Positions 11,046-24,800 of a stretch of 43,137 nucleotides of DNA are shown in pieces; within the stretch, counting starts at the first letter, position 1; each line of letters opens with the position of its first letter. The position numbers and the translations under genes were made by a program. Under the pieces are notes generated by a model that ran no database searches, was not told the origin of the DNA, and was given only the letters and a program-made list of their open reading frames with translations. This DNA comes from Ectocarpus siliculosus. Lineage: Eukaryota; Sar; Phaeophyceae; Ectocarpales; Ectocarpaceae. The stretch covers positions 1,755,962 through 1,799,098 of the forward strand of contig FN649729.1 in the NCBI GenBank assembly GCA_000310025.1, written 5' to 3'.

Positions 11046-11490
11046 TATTTTTGAGACACCTTTGGCAATGTACTTCGAAGTATATACATATGTAGGAAGG
11101 AACGATTGGCACCAGGGATTGATCCTGTGGGAACAGTTATGCGTCCTCTCGAGGACGTATGGTCAATGGTCTAAGCGCGAAGGCATGCGAAACATGAGAG
11201 AGAGTACGCCCTCCCTACAATCATTTTATCACGAGGTCCTCTCCCCCCCCGCGCCTAGAATGTGAAACTAACTGCTTTTTGGGTCACCCCTAACCTTCCT
11301 GAGTTCTTATCTTGCAGCCACCGCGCTTTGGGGCTCTGTTCGTATCTGTATGCGCATTGATTGGTACGGCATGAGGGCGGGCTCTTGTTCTTATTGCCAC
11401 GTCGGAATTGAGCACATTTTCTTACGGACAAATTTCTAGATTTCGGGTTATTTGACGCTCAAGTTCTTAACTGCGAAGTTCTTAAGTGGT
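11046..11490. other. Non-genic stretch with recurring GTTCTTA words
   Basis: A TACTTCGAAGTA palindrome lies at 11071-11082. The paired motif AAGTTCTTA..GCGAAGTTCTTA at 11461-11484 resembles AAGTTCTTA..TCGAAGTTCTTA near 10331-10355, just after the gap. No gene is seen. Confidence 0.4.
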
Positions 11491-11494
11491 GGCG

Positions 11495-11930
11495 CGTTCT
11501 GTACGCGATATCGGTATCGCCGGTTTCCACGCCGATATATCTCGATACGAATCAGTATCGGTATCGAGATATCGGTATTCGATACCCTCCACACTGGTCC
11601 ATTCGGGGCCCCCGGGTGGCCGTTGATTTCGCCAGGCCGCCGTTTTTTCCTGTCCAAGGGGAGGTCGACATTACTTGACTGAACGGAAGCAAATGCAGAC
11701 GATTCATCACAGAGCCCCGCCTATGGTAGGGAGGCTGCCAGTCCTGATTGCTGTCAAAGGTTGATCCATGATGCTATTTGCTCCGAAAACAGAAAACAAC
11801 CCCCGTAACGGTTGTGTCGGTATCGAGCATCGGTACTCGCTACGTATCGAGCCATTTTCTGAATATCGAAGAAACTATCGGTATCGACGTTTTTTTGTCG
11901 AGACGGTTGGGGTATCGTATCGAACCTTAT
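11495..11930. repeat. Cluster of GGTATCG/CGATACC words
   Basis: The word GGTATCG or its complement occurs many times in two patches (about 11500-11590 and 11815-11920), with partial palindromes such as TATCGGTATCGAGATATCGG. The spacing is irregular. It is probably a decayed simple repeat or part of a transposon end. Confidence 0.6.
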
Positions 11931-12837
11931 TTCGGACCGATCTTCAACACTGGATGGTGCAATAACTATTGGAAGATGGGTCGGTTCTAGTTTATTTTGG
12001 TGTGTACTGTTCCTGTTGGAAATACTTATTGACATGATGCTCCGGGTAGCGCTGCTTTAGGTAATAAATAACACGGGGATGATGACATTTCCCTTCTCCC
12101 CCTGAGAATATCATTAACGCAGTCGGCAGTCATCTCAAGCGAAAATTGTCAGGAAATAAGTGCGTCGTTATTTCTGGTGCGCCCCCCCCAATACAATTAT
12201 CCGACGTTTGTTTTTCGCTGTAATGTTGGCTACTTGACCTAACCTGACCACAATAATTTTTCAATGGTTCGTACGTTTTCTTTGGTGCGGACTGGAAGCA
12301 AAGCGTCAGGGTGGCAAAAATGAGACACTTGGAGCGAGGCGAAAAGAAGGGAAGAAATATAGATTTGAAAACAACGAAGTGTTTCAGTGGAAAATAAATG
12401 TGTTTCGAGCGGGGATCGAACTCCGGGGCCTCCGCGATACAGCGTCTTCGTGAGAAGTTTCGCCCAGTGTCCGATCTCATAAAGTATTTTGGACCAGACG
12501 CAGTATTCTGTAAAAAGGCTCGACGCTTGTGAATGAATAATGGTGGTTGTTTCAGATCAACAAATGGCTGTCTTTCTGTACGAAAGTTCACATCGTCCAG
12601 AGGCAACGAGCGAGGGTGCCTCCGGCCTAGGGGATACCGTTGTCTCCAAGCCTGTCACCCTGATGTTGTTGTGATGGTGCCATGCATTATTTCGTGTATG
12701 ATGTAGTTGTCGGTCTCGGTCCGCATCCGTTTGGGACCTGTCGTAGTACTGTGTAGTGTCGTTCCTGTATTTCTGTGCTTCATTTGTGTCTCTACCTGAG
12801 GTTTCTTTCGTTCCTACTATTGACACTACCCGTGATC
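11931..12837. other. Upstream region of the channel gene; no other gene seen
   Basis: It holds a minus-strand tRNA-like box B word (GTTCGATCCCC) near 12408-12420. No convincing ORF and no clear TATA box are present. The promoter of the channel gene should lie here but cannot be pinpointed. Confidence 0.4.
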
Positions 12838-15800
12838 ATGGCGGTTTGGGTCGCAGAAACCTTCGTTCGGACTGCACCTAGTCACGCAAGCCGAACCCGT
12901 CGTCAATTCCCGTTTCTTCGTTCACCTCGTCTCCAGTGGAAGCAGCAGGCAATGTACGAGTTGCGCGCAGCCATTCGCGACCGTCAGAGTGTCGCGGAGG
13001 GGTACGCTCGTGTCGATAAAATTCCGGGCAAGATTTCAGAGTCGCTGATGCACCAAGCGTTGTTGGCGCGTGATCCCGAAGATGGCCAAAACCTCATGGC
13101 ATACGCTGCCAGATGGGGACGGGAGGAGTGGTTTCTTTACCTCGTCCAACACGTTCGAGACAAGGTGCGACACTAACTACACGCACGTCATTCAACAGCT
13201 TCAAGCTTGAATAGTATGAGATCAGATGCGACGCTCTGCACACCACAACTGCTTTTGGCTCAAGTACAGTAGTCATGTTCCACGGTTTAATCTGCGTGAC
13301 CGAGCGGAAGACGTGTTGGATCATGCAAGACGACACACATGATTTTGTCAACAGACCGTTGTTCCGATAACGGCGATCTCCGAGTTTACTGGACCAGAAA
13401 CGTTCGGGCTCAAAATTCAGGGTACCTGGCGCCATGCCAAGCAAAGTCATGTTAAGTGGGGCATTCGATCCCTGTGGTCTTCGAATGGGTTTGTTGCAAC
13501 CTCTCTGGATGCCCTCTGTCGATGGCTGCCTATACGCACATTCACGGTCTATTCGTGCATGTAACCGCGTCGCGCGCTTGTGTGTATGCGTGCCAGCTTG
13601 GGGTGGGTTGCCTCGTGAAGCAGCTACGAGCGTGGGACATCAACGGCACGCCCTTGCTGTTTCTGGCGATATCCAGCCGTAGCTCCGAAAACTGCTTCAA
13701 AGCGGTGTTTGATGAGCTCGTCACTGCCCTGGGGAAAGGTGAGCCAGGAGAAGCCCACCGTCGGCTCAATTGGTGCGTCTTCACAAGAATGATGATTTTC
13801 CTTATTTTCTACTAGTGAAAGTGGCGGCTTTGCCGGCGTCGTCCGCCCGAAGCACAAATATTCAAGCGTGAGCGTGTGTATGACAAACATATATCATGGC
13901 GCGTGGGATGAAAGGGTTGTTCAGGGTAAGGAAGGCAACACGACGCGGGGCGTGGAACCCGGGGAAGACGAATCGGCGTGCATTCGCATGCGCCCCCTTT
14001 CTTTGAATCAGGCGGCCTTGTGGAGCAGATTGCAGCAAGCGACGACTTGGGGAGAAACATCGTGATGTACGCTGCTCGAGGCAACAGTGTGGACGTCTTC
14101 AAACGCGCATGGAAAATGTACCACTATCATCAGCGCACGTTTTCCAGCCCAGTCGAGGGATGGGGGGGTGCTCCTTCGATCACACTGACCAAAGTCGACT
14201 ACACGGGAAGAAACTTGCTCCATCATGCCGCAGAAGCCGGCTGCCTGGACGTGCTTAACGAGATTCTTCTGATGGTAAGGAAACTCTCCGATTCCGCTAA
14301 CGGAACGATGCACAAGCCCGACAAGAATGGGCTAACACCCTTGCACCACCTGCTCCGCGCCAAGTACGGCGAGCCAGAGGTTCCAGGTGATATCGAAGAT
14401 CCAGCTGAGTTCCCGCAGAAGTTTGAAAAACTCTGGCTTTATGGCAGCAAAGGCAGCTTCATGGCACGCCGGAAGGTCATGGCATTGCCACGTGATGGCC
14501 GGGCTGACGTCGCTGTCTCGGCTATTACGGATGTCATCCACGCGGCACGCGGAGGCCTGCCTTCCCTGCAGCTGATTCTGGCCAAGATTTGCCTCACGAA
14601 GTTCTGGCAAGGAAAGCCCAACAACACGGTTGTTACGATCGAAGAAGCCCTGTGCGTGGCTGTGCACGAGACGATGGAAGGTGAAGACGAGACGGAGGAA
14701 GGCGAAGGCGAGACAAAGGAAGGCGAAGCCGCCCCCGAGCAAGGCGAGCTTGATGCGTGGGGGTGGGGCATGCTCTTGGCGGCTGCGGCGAAAGGTGGAC
14801 ATGTGGACGTTCTCGAACACGTTGTGCACGCAATTAAGGTGGGTTTGTGGGCGATTTCAGAAATCGTGATTTTCGACCTTCGATCAACATCATGAGGTTC
14901 CAGAGGTCCGCTAGGCTCCCGCAGGCAGGGTACGTTCCGGGCGCAATGACGTGTCACGCTTGCACCGATCTTGATTGCAACACGCGCGCGCTTGTTGGTC
15001 ATGTCTGGTTGACACAAACTGCTGAACGCCCCGCCCGACACTACCTTCTTCGTTGCTGGCCGATGTAGACTGGGAGCTTCGTTGAGGGTCTCTCCGACAG
15101 GAATGCCGACCAACTACATACGGTGTACACAAACCAGGAGCTTCAACGGGTGGACAGGGCAGTCGAGGCGATCGTATCGAGCGGAAGCTATTTGTTCGGT
15201 CAGGCCGTCCTGTCGGGCAAAGTCGAAGTGGTGCTGTGGGTCTACCAGTTCTTGGCTCAGCGATACCCTCAGGAGGTACGCGTACTTCCATTGAAAGTTG
15301 TGAGAGTTAATGGTTAAATGCTTTGTGTTGTTTGGTAGGGCCCTCTTTTACTGTCTGGGAAATGCGTCCAGACACACGCCTAAAAGTGCAGAAGCTGTCG
15401 TGCAGGACATCACTGTGCTCCTTTCCAGCGGCCGTGCACCTATTCCGTACAACTGGAAATTCAAACAGGATAGAAACCAACAAAGTCTGCTTGAGCACAT
15501 GCATACCGTAGTGTCTTACTTGAACATGTGTTTGATTCGCTTCATGAACTTTACTTTGCGGAAGTACAATCTGGTGGCGGCATGTTGCTCGCGTCCATGA
15601 AAGAATGGGCAGATTGTGGTCGAACAGTATACGGGGCGAGTCCAGCGTAGATTATTCTGACCCGCGCTTCTACTGTAATACACTGCAGTTGTGGAAGAAC
15701 GTCCGTGGAGCACAAGATAAGATCAACGCATTGACGTGCGCGTCGTCCGCGTCGATGAAATGCGAACGCCAAGGTGTCGAGGTTCTGGTGGCGGTGTACA

Positions 15801-18800
15801 GTTGCCTGCAGGAGGTAAGCGAAAATAAATAGTCTTGCCTTGTGGTGCTTGGCTACTGTTTCACCAAACCCTATCGCAGACAACGAATTTTGCGGGTCGA
15901 TTCACTTCTACGTCCCATGACTGCGAGCAGACGGACTCACCGCAGCCAAATACGGACAACTGGAAACAACCACGTCGCCGCTGCGTCACACCGTCCGAAC
16001 TGAGGATGGAAATTGTTCGGCACTTTTTTCCAGGGAGCAAAACGGTAACCCGTTTTCGGCCGGCCCGTGGTAGTCTTTCTCCTGCGCTGCATGTGTTGTC
16101 CGCTAGCACTCACGTTGAGAAACCACTGTGAAGTATTCTTACCATTGCTGGTGCTGTGTTGTTGCGGTCTTGACGTTTCTTGTACAGATCTTTCGTACCA
16201 CTTGTCCAAGTAATATCGTCTTCTCTCGGGTACTTAAGATTACAAGCAAGGGCTATGACCAATCGAGCCCACCCCAAAGGCGTCCCGTTACACCTTCGAA
16301 GGAATTTCTTCCCGAGTGCCTTCAGTGCATCTATGTGGGGGGAACCTCCTCGTCACCGCTCAGATCGTAGATGCGTGGTGATTCGCCTCCCATTATACCA
16401 GCTCTTGGTGGTTTGAAACCGCTTGGAGGAAACACACCGGCCTGTCTTGGTCACTCTTGGTTGGTCTTGCATAATCAAACCCTTACGTCGCTATACGATT
16501 AGCCACTGTGAAGGTCGCCGAAAAGTATCTCATCTGCGTGACGAGCGGCCACATCAAACGCGTACACCAAGTGCGAGACAGCAGACGTGAGGTGAGTGTC
16601 ATACAAACATCTTCCCGTGGAACTGATCAAAAACTCAACAGGGAACCCCGCCGACTGCAGTACAAGCACAAAATACAATCACTGACACCCATCGTTTCGC
16701 GGAACGACTAACGCTGCCGCAGGCTGCGAAATGTGAGTTTAAAACGCATGAGGATATCACTAGGAACCTCAAAGACCTGTTCGTGTCAAGGAGCCACACA
16801 ATGCAGCCTGCTGGAAGCAAGTCGTCGGCTCGTACGACGGTCAAGAGTAGCAGCACCCCGCTTGCCGGGGCGGCGCTGAGCGGGAACTGGGTGTTGTTCC
16901 AGAGGATTTACGAGATGTACGAGCGCCTCACCGACCAAAGATGGTCTCGAGAGGAGGTGGGGAGAACTTTGTCGAACCAATCACGTGTCCAATTTCGCAG
17001 ATCCGAACGCGTTTTGTTTATTGTTTTCAACGTTCAGTGTGAGGGGTCCCCTCAATTATGCAATTTCGCAGTGGCTCGTGCGGAAAGTGCGTAGCAGTCC
17101 TGTTTTTGAGTTGAGAAGATGGTGTAGTGTCATGAGGGAGTCAGTTACAACGAACGTTCATCCGTTGACCATTCTTGACACGAGTACCTCCTTCCCATCG
17201 CTGCCTTGCAATACATGTGCGTTGTACCAGCTGTTGCGCCATCTCCCAATAGCATCGCAGGACAAGATTATGCTAGGGCAATGCCAGGCCATGCATGAGT
17301 GCGGCCGACACGTGCACACGTCCTTCGGGCGGGGTGTGGGGAATGTGACGGCTGTCATTTGGCGGGACCTGGTCGAGGTACGCAAAATCTTCGATCCTCC
17401 GCGGCCATGCAGCTGTTTATGGTTCCAGAAGATGCCAGGGACCGCTTCTGCCAAATTCGAAGGGTTCACATTTCGTTGCCGTGCATAATTGTTTTTGTGA
17501 GGGTGGCTGTCACATAAGTCGTTGTCGCGGGCACCCTCTTACTGCTAGTTCAAGTCCTCGGCAAACTCGTGTTCTTCGTGAATATTATGTTGCGGCAGTC
17601 TCTCGTGGCGAACACTTGGTGACAGATGCGTGTGCGATGGAAAACCCGCATAATCTATGCCTGGTTTTCCGTAGGGTATCCATCCCCCTACGCGTTGCTC
17701 TCGCATGGTTTCTAGGCGTACCAACGTGCGGAGGTCACGAGCGCGGAAATCGAAGGCTCAGAGGAAGTGATATCGGACATTCCGTCGTGGCGAGACACGT
17801 TTAAGTCGCTCTCCAGGAAAGCGGTAAGGTTGGCGGCTGAAAGAGGGGCATTCGACGATCTGCGGTAAGTTACGCTCAACAGCAGCATTGATTTCATTGG
17901 CCATGTCAGCAACAAACCAAGAATAGCGCGAACGAACAACAGGCAGGACGTTCGATAGTTCTCTGTGCGGCAGGCGAATGAGGAAGTAATCACGTGATGA
18001 GGAATGAGGTTGCCGGAGATTGAAAAACACATCTTGCACTTTATGCACTCGCATCGTGGGAGTACCGTTGAGCAAGGCATGACCGTACACATTCTGATGA
18101 ATTCTGGTTTCGTCTACGACTTTACAGGGAACTTGTCAAAGCCGGACTTCCTCTACACGACGATCTGATCCCGACTCTCTTGACAAGGTGAAATGCTCAT
18201 GCGAGGGGAAAGTATCTTGGCGCGTTTGGACTTTATTCTCATATGTGGGCGTATATCCTTCTAGAGAGCAAAGGGTCGGGCAGCTTTTTGGCGGTACTCC
18301 ACGACAGTCTCCTGCTTCCTGTGCACTCAAAGTAAGTGAAAACAAAATCCCACGTGAAACCGACGTTGCACATCGCAGACAGGAGGGGAAACCAGAAGCA
18401 CTTGATCCACCTCTCAAGCTTGTACTTCGTTTCGTATTTCCTTGTCGTCATTTTTGTTCAGCGCTGAAGATGAAGACGAGGTCATGGATATCGTCTTGTA
18501 TGCGGTCGGCAACGCCAGGTAATTCCTAATCCCCTTGTTACTCTCATGCCTCCTGGGCATGCTTCGTGCGCTGCTGCTTCACGGCCTAGGTCCCCTCGTG
18601 CATGCCAGATCCTACGTCGAAGTCGTCCATGAGACCTTGCATGTGAGAGTCCCGTGCCAACCACGAGAACTACGCATAGGGCTGGCTTCTTGGTTAGGAA
18701 AAATCGTAGCCAGAGGTAAAGACATGTTATATCCAGAGGTGAAGACGTCCCGGTTGAATTCTACATGCGGCCAACGATCTGCGGAGCACTAGGCCTGACC

Positions 18801-21800
18801 TGATCGGGACTCCATATTCCCGTCATCGCAACGATTCCCGTCATCGCAACGAATCTATGTAGCAATCCGTTGGTCATGGGTGCGGGCGTATCCAAGAACC
18901 TGAGAAGAGCCGAAGTCGACTGCCCGATGCATCGCGCGAAACTCCGCTGCCTTCAGCGGATCGTCGATCATCTCATAAACCAGGTACGGGAGACTCTATT
19001 CCCGCAATAATGGCGGCATTTTTTCGTTCGCGTGGCAACCAAAGAGATTTGTGCGTGTAACGCCTCGCTAATTTGCCTCTGAAGTATTGAGCTCCTAGTC
19101 TATGTTTTCCAGCGGCTGTTCCGGGTGCAAGCCACGGGTCGAGCCCAACTTGCCTTGCATCCTCGTATTCTCTGCCCAGCTGCTGGACAAGCTACCTCAT
19201 ACTGTCAGAGGGATGGGCATGACGTTGCTTCGTCCCATGGTACCCCACCACCGTCTGCCTGGGCTTCAACAACACAGGCTAGATACCTTGGCGAACCTCG
19301 CCGGCTACATGGTCGTGGTGAGTCAACCCTGAATAGAGCATAACAAGCTGTCTTTGTCCGAAGGCATAGCGACATCGCTCGTGTCCCGGGTTGTGGTTGT
19401 GGCAGGTTTTGAGTTCATTTCATTCATGTGTTGTTTTCGGCGGCGATGCACATTCACACGGAAGGGCGTGTGTTTTCAGTCCATACCCTCGACGTTTGAA
19501 ACGATTTGAGGGACGACTTTAACATACTCCGACCATAAGCACAGATCGACTGGACGGCAACTGAAGTCGATAATAATTATCATGGGAAGCCCACAGCAAT
19601 GTGCGCAGAAGTCACATCCGAGCGGTCATACAAGAAACGATGTAACCTATTTGCCCTCTGCGCAATTATTTTGTTCGTTTGTGGGTACAGGAGTGGATCC
19701 TGGAACCGCGGCTTCTGAACCGGCAAGCGACCGTTGGCAAGAGGTGAACATGGTTTACCGTTTTCGATCATCGCTGACATTGCTCCACTCCCATCATGCC
19801 GAGAGCAAAAAAGCAACTATCTTGTTTCTTGTTTCAAGTATACTCCCAAAAGCTGTTCCAGTAAAGTAGAGGCGTTCTCTACGTTTCGAAACGTGGCGCC
19901 TTCTGCAAAACCGGTGGCCCACCATCACTTTCAAACGGTTGCCGGGTCGGCAGGTACAACGGTCCCGACTACATGGACCCACTGCAGCGCGCTCTGGACA
20001 GGGGGTCAAAGGCACTCGACTTCGTGGATTCGCCTCTGGTTTTGGACTACATCCATGTCAAGTTTTCCTGCACTCTGCCAAACTGGGCCTCGAGTAGCTC
20101 CATCCCAAAGACGATCAACGCGGGATTCTACACGTACAATGCTTTCGACGAGTACAACTTTTCTGAGGTTTTGTCGGTGAGGCCGGAACCGCCTGAGGCA
20201 AACCCAGGGGGCGGTTCGCAGCCGTGCAACTCCAAGAAGTGGGACGATCGCCTCCTCAGGTAAAACAATACTCCTGGCCATACGGAGCCTGCTTGAAAGG
20301 TCACTTCCACCTCGAACTTGCACGTGCTGCACACCGTGTACCGACCGGTGGTAGTGCTTCGGTTTCTTAACCCTACCCAACTCCACCACTTTGAAGCCGT
20401 GACGAGTCCTACTTGTTTTCCCATGCGATCGCGTGCCAGATTCCTCCAAGGATGGAACCCCACGGACATGAACCCGGAAGAACAACCGCGCGGCAAATCG
20501 ACGAGACGGTCGGATCGGAACAAGTTGCCACACACCACGATATTACCTATGCTGCAGTTCTCCCTGGCGGGGCTTATTGGGAAGCCGGCAGTGTTCTACA
20601 ATGTGCCTGCCGTCCGGTTTGCCCTCGAGTTCTTGCACTATCTGTGAGAAACGTCCCGAATACTGCAGTTGTACTCTCGGTCTTTGGTTGAAATGTCCAA
20701 AATGAATGATATCGCTGATCTTGAACTCCAAGAGCGATTCCATCTAACTGACGGGTCTAACAATTTTCGATGAAACGCTACTGATCACCACTACATGCAT
20801 GTATACATGTACCAACCAACTCGTGGTTGTTGCGATCGAGAGTATCACACCCCAAACGTTCTCGCCATACCCTCGTCGTTCAGGGTGATGTTGGGGCTGT
20901 TTTGCTCTTGCGTCAAGCTGCAGGACAGCTACAGGATCCCACCCGCCGAGGTTGCATTCTACGTCTTCATGGCGGTGAGCAGCTTTTTCGAGCAGGATAT
21001 AAGACCGACTTTTGCAGACTGGTTCGACCCTATTTTTGACGAAATGAAAACGTTCCGCTTTTTTCTTAGTACTGTATTTCTTGGGTTACAAGCAGGCTTT
21101 ACTAACCCTCAATAGGGAATACACCAGATATATCAAGGAGAAAAAAGCGACACGAGAAATAACACAAATGAAGGTCGGAGGGGAAATCATGATTGAATAA
21201 GGCCCAGATTCATACGAGATAAGACATGTAGAGCTCATCGCTTCCACTAGGCACGCGAGGCTACGCCAGAAACCATCGAAGGAAAAAGGAGACCACAAAT
21301 CAAGACAGATCAGCTCATGATATCGTTGTTCACCATATTCTACCGGACGCCGAAAAAGGTCCGAAAATGATTCTCGCGGTAGATTCAAATCCACGTTTGG
21401 GTGCTTCCCTCGACAGTGTGCGATTCCACGAAGGCGGAGTTGATTAAAACTCAATGTCGTCCATGCACAACGGAAAGCATTCCCTCCGACAAACGTTTTC
21501 ACGCAATTTCTCTGCGAATCAAGGGCACACTTTGGCGAGAGATCCTCGAGTTCTGCGACGGTGTACCAGCCCGTCACCGGCGGCACAGGAAGAACAAGCA
21601 CATCAAAGAGGGGAATCAGGCGAACATGGCTACTGCGGTTCAGGGGGCGTCGAGCAAACGATCTGACATGGTTGACTATGGGCAAGGGAGGGGTCTGAAG
21701 CGAGTGGCGTCTGCAATCACCAGGTGCTACAATCGGTGGTTTTCGTCCTCTGGATATGCATGGTCTGGTTTTGCCTGCACCCAACATTTATAGCCGTTCA

Positions 21801-24800
21801 ACCTCTCGAGCTTTCGTGCTTCAAAGGCGGGGCTTGCACAAGGCAGCTCCTTCTACTACATATCCTCATGTCGATTTCGTCTCGCGCCAATTTCTCCATA
21901 CGACACGAGGTGACATTCTGTCCACGCCACGGTCGTGGTCGCCGCCGGTTGTTTTCCGCCCGCCCCCGCCTGCACGTACCGGCGAATGGTTGCACTGTTG
22001 TAACTATCCGCTCCCTCGGCAGATATCTCTTTTACGACACTTGGAACTTGTTGGACACGCTGACTCTATCGACGGTTTTCCTGGCCTTCGTTTTCCGCCT
22101 GCTGGGAATACGCGAGTTCGGGGGACCTACAGACCCGGGGGACTACTTCTTTGTGGCCCAGTTCTTCCTAGCCGTCAGGTATGCGGGTAGGAGAAACCAC
22201 GACGGACGTGTAGCAAGAAGAAGTCCAACCATTGATGTGCGCTTGCCTCCAACCCACCTGGCCCTGCTCCATCCGTCTTTGGTGCCACTGGTCTCTATCT
22301 GACTGCAGCTACGCATTGCACCCACTCCTACCTGCGGCTTGTATTGCTCCTCTAGACAGCTTGCATACGCTTTTCAGAGGAAATGATGGCTGTCGTTGTT
22401 TATCCTTTCGAAACGGGACACCTTGTTTATCCTTCCGGAAAGGGACACGTGATAGAGGCCGTCGCCTCTTCACTACCGTTGAAAGGGAAAGACTGTGTTC
22501 AGCCAAACATATGCCAACCGACCCGCACTCCACCTTACACCTCGCTTGCCATCTTACAGCGCGCCCCTACTGTTCGCTAGGCTGTTGCGACTTTCCCAGA
22601 TTGACAACACGCTGGGGCCCATGATTCAGGTGAGAAATATGTCGATGATTGATCCACGATTTCTTGTTTGCCCATCCTCCGGGCGTATTTTCTAAGCGTT
22701 TAACTGGGTTGAGTGAAGCCCACCCGAATCTCCATTGCAATTGCTCCGTGAGCAAGAGGTAACGAGCATTCCCCGTGCCGATTATTCTGTCCTTCCTGCC
22801 AGATAATCTGGAGAATGCTGTCCCAGACCCTCCGCTTCGGAGTGTTCATAGTGGTGGTCATGGCAGGCTTCGCCCTTGCGTTCAACGCCGTGTTTGGGTC
22901 TTGCGACGCCGGGAGTGGCCTTGACGAGAGCTACGGCTCCTTCGGCACAGCACTCCTTACCGTCTTTAAAGCGCCGCTCGGGGAGTTTAAGTTCGAGGAC
23001 TTCGATGACGTCGGCGGCCAGTGCCCGTACAACCCTTCACCGGGGCGGGCTAGCGATGCAGGCACCTTCCTGCTGGTGGTGAGTGGGTGGTTCGTCTGCA
23101 GGGTTGTATCGAACACCATCCGGTGGGGCTCAGGTGGGGTTGATATTATCCGCAAACCTTTTTTTGTACGAACCTGTAGGTCTTAAAAAGATCTCGATTG
23201 TTGTCAGATTCTTATCGTCTGGGAGGCGCGTAAGTCCTCGGCTCGGGTTCCACGGCCATGATACCGTTAGGCCGCAAAAACACCACTGTCACGATTGCTA
23301 CGTCGTAATATGGTCGAATCCCTTACAGCCATTTCTCGTGTTGATGAGCGATTTTCAAAATAGCCAGCACGCAATAATTCCACTATTCTGCGATACCTCT
23401 CACAAATGCTTCCCTCCACAACACTTTCGCCCCTCTCACCGTGCCAATATTCGTCTCTGCAAATGTTGACCACCAGGCGTACTTGATTGTTCTTGCGGTT
23501 GTCATGCTCAACCTTCTCATCGCCGTCCTCAGCACGGCTCACGGAGAGGTAAGGGAGACCCCCAGCAACAGCTCACGGAAAATCCGTACCCACGGTCGAT
23601 GCGCACGGTCACGGGGCACCCAGCAAGCCACCACTACAACACTAGAACGATTGGCCGTCGTACCCTACAAGACATTCAGTCAGCGACCTCAAGTCTCCCC
23701 CTTCCACCACCCACAACAAGCTGTTAAACAAGTTTCCCTCGATTCTTAGGTCAACGCCAACGGTGAAAAGGAATTCCACCTCGCCCGCACGAGGTTGATT
23801 CTACAGAGTGCGCGCGCGGTTGCACACCGACGCATTCCGCCACCGTTCAATCTGGTCCAGCTGGTGATGGGCTTCCTGTTGGATGGGGTCAGTGAGCTAA
23901 CTTGGTGGGCGGGGGTTGACGCGGGCAGGTAAGGGGCGGAGAACGGAATCAAGGGTCGGGCAATAAGCGAGATTCACATGGCGAAGACCCGGAAACAATG
24001 CGTGTATGTTTGTGTAGGCGAAGCATGTTCAGATGTGGGGGTTGTTTGCCGGTTCGCAATGACATTCGCGCTAAGACTGAACTGGCACGGCGTCTGATCG
24101 GCGTTCAGGTGTGGACTGCGTCAGCAAGAAAAGACCCTTGCGCCGATTACTTCCACGTATGGCTGGCACACCTTCGACGGATTGCTGCAAAGGCTTCTTT
24201 TCGCGTCAACGATGGGTTTGGTCGCAGTGGCGCTCAATGCGCTGCTCTGGGTGCTGTCCCTTCCGTGGGTGGCGTGGAGACTCGTTTGCTGGGTGTCGTA
24301 CAACGTGAGGGAGACCAAAGTCTACATGTGGTGACGTTCCTTTGCAGGAGGCCAACCAATCTATGCCCCCAACTAAAGCTCCCGAAAAAAGGAACTGTCA
24401 CTCAAGAAATAAAGACAGTCGACAGAATGCTTCAGATTCTTTGTCAATTTTACACTTTCAATCATCTTACAAAACTTGAGACCTGAACCCTTCCCCCCTC
24501 CCCCCTCCCATACGTTGGCGTCATCGACGTGAAACTACCACTACATCGGGGGGATCTGTGATCTAAACATGACAGGTCGTCAAAAACCCCGACGATGAGG
24601 TTGAGACGTTTATGTCGATCAAGCTTAAGGACAAGAAAGGAAAATTCAGAGCGTTTCTGTGGGTCCTGGGGGGCATTATAGCTTGCCTGTTCGCGCTGTT
24701 CTTCGCTGCGGTACTTTGCGCGGTCTGCGTTGCCGGATCCCTCGTTCTTTGGTTGCGTGGCGTGTGCAACGTGTTCGAGTGGGCTCACTGGAGACGTTCC

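Larger units (their letters stand above)
12838..18983 (+). other. Channel gene: exons of the ankyrin-repeat domain
   Basis: The exons I can support are 12838-13164, 13597-13738, 14012-14838, 15138-15275, 15689-15814, 15880-16044, 16188-16334, 16514-16591, 16723-16956, 17261-17377, 17716-17864, 18128-18187, 18462-18518 and 18863-18983. All have GT..AG borders, and most start and end in phase 0. Ankyrin-like helices are visible as GQNLMAYAARWGREEWFLYL, GRNIVMYAARGNSVDVF, GMLLAAAAKGGHVDVLEHVV, SYLFGQAVLSGKVEVVLWVY, TPLAGAALSGNWVLFQRIY and AVRLAAERGAFDDLRELV. Exon 3 carries an acidic Glu/Gly insert (about 14680-14745). The start of 17261-17377 and the borders of 16514-16591 are the least certain. 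Confidence 0.75.

Noticed and set aside
14332-15113. Long minus-strand open frames (165 and 224 codons)
   Set aside because: They lie opposite ankyrin exon 3 of the channel gene, whose plus-strand reading is supported by ankyrin motifs and splice sites.
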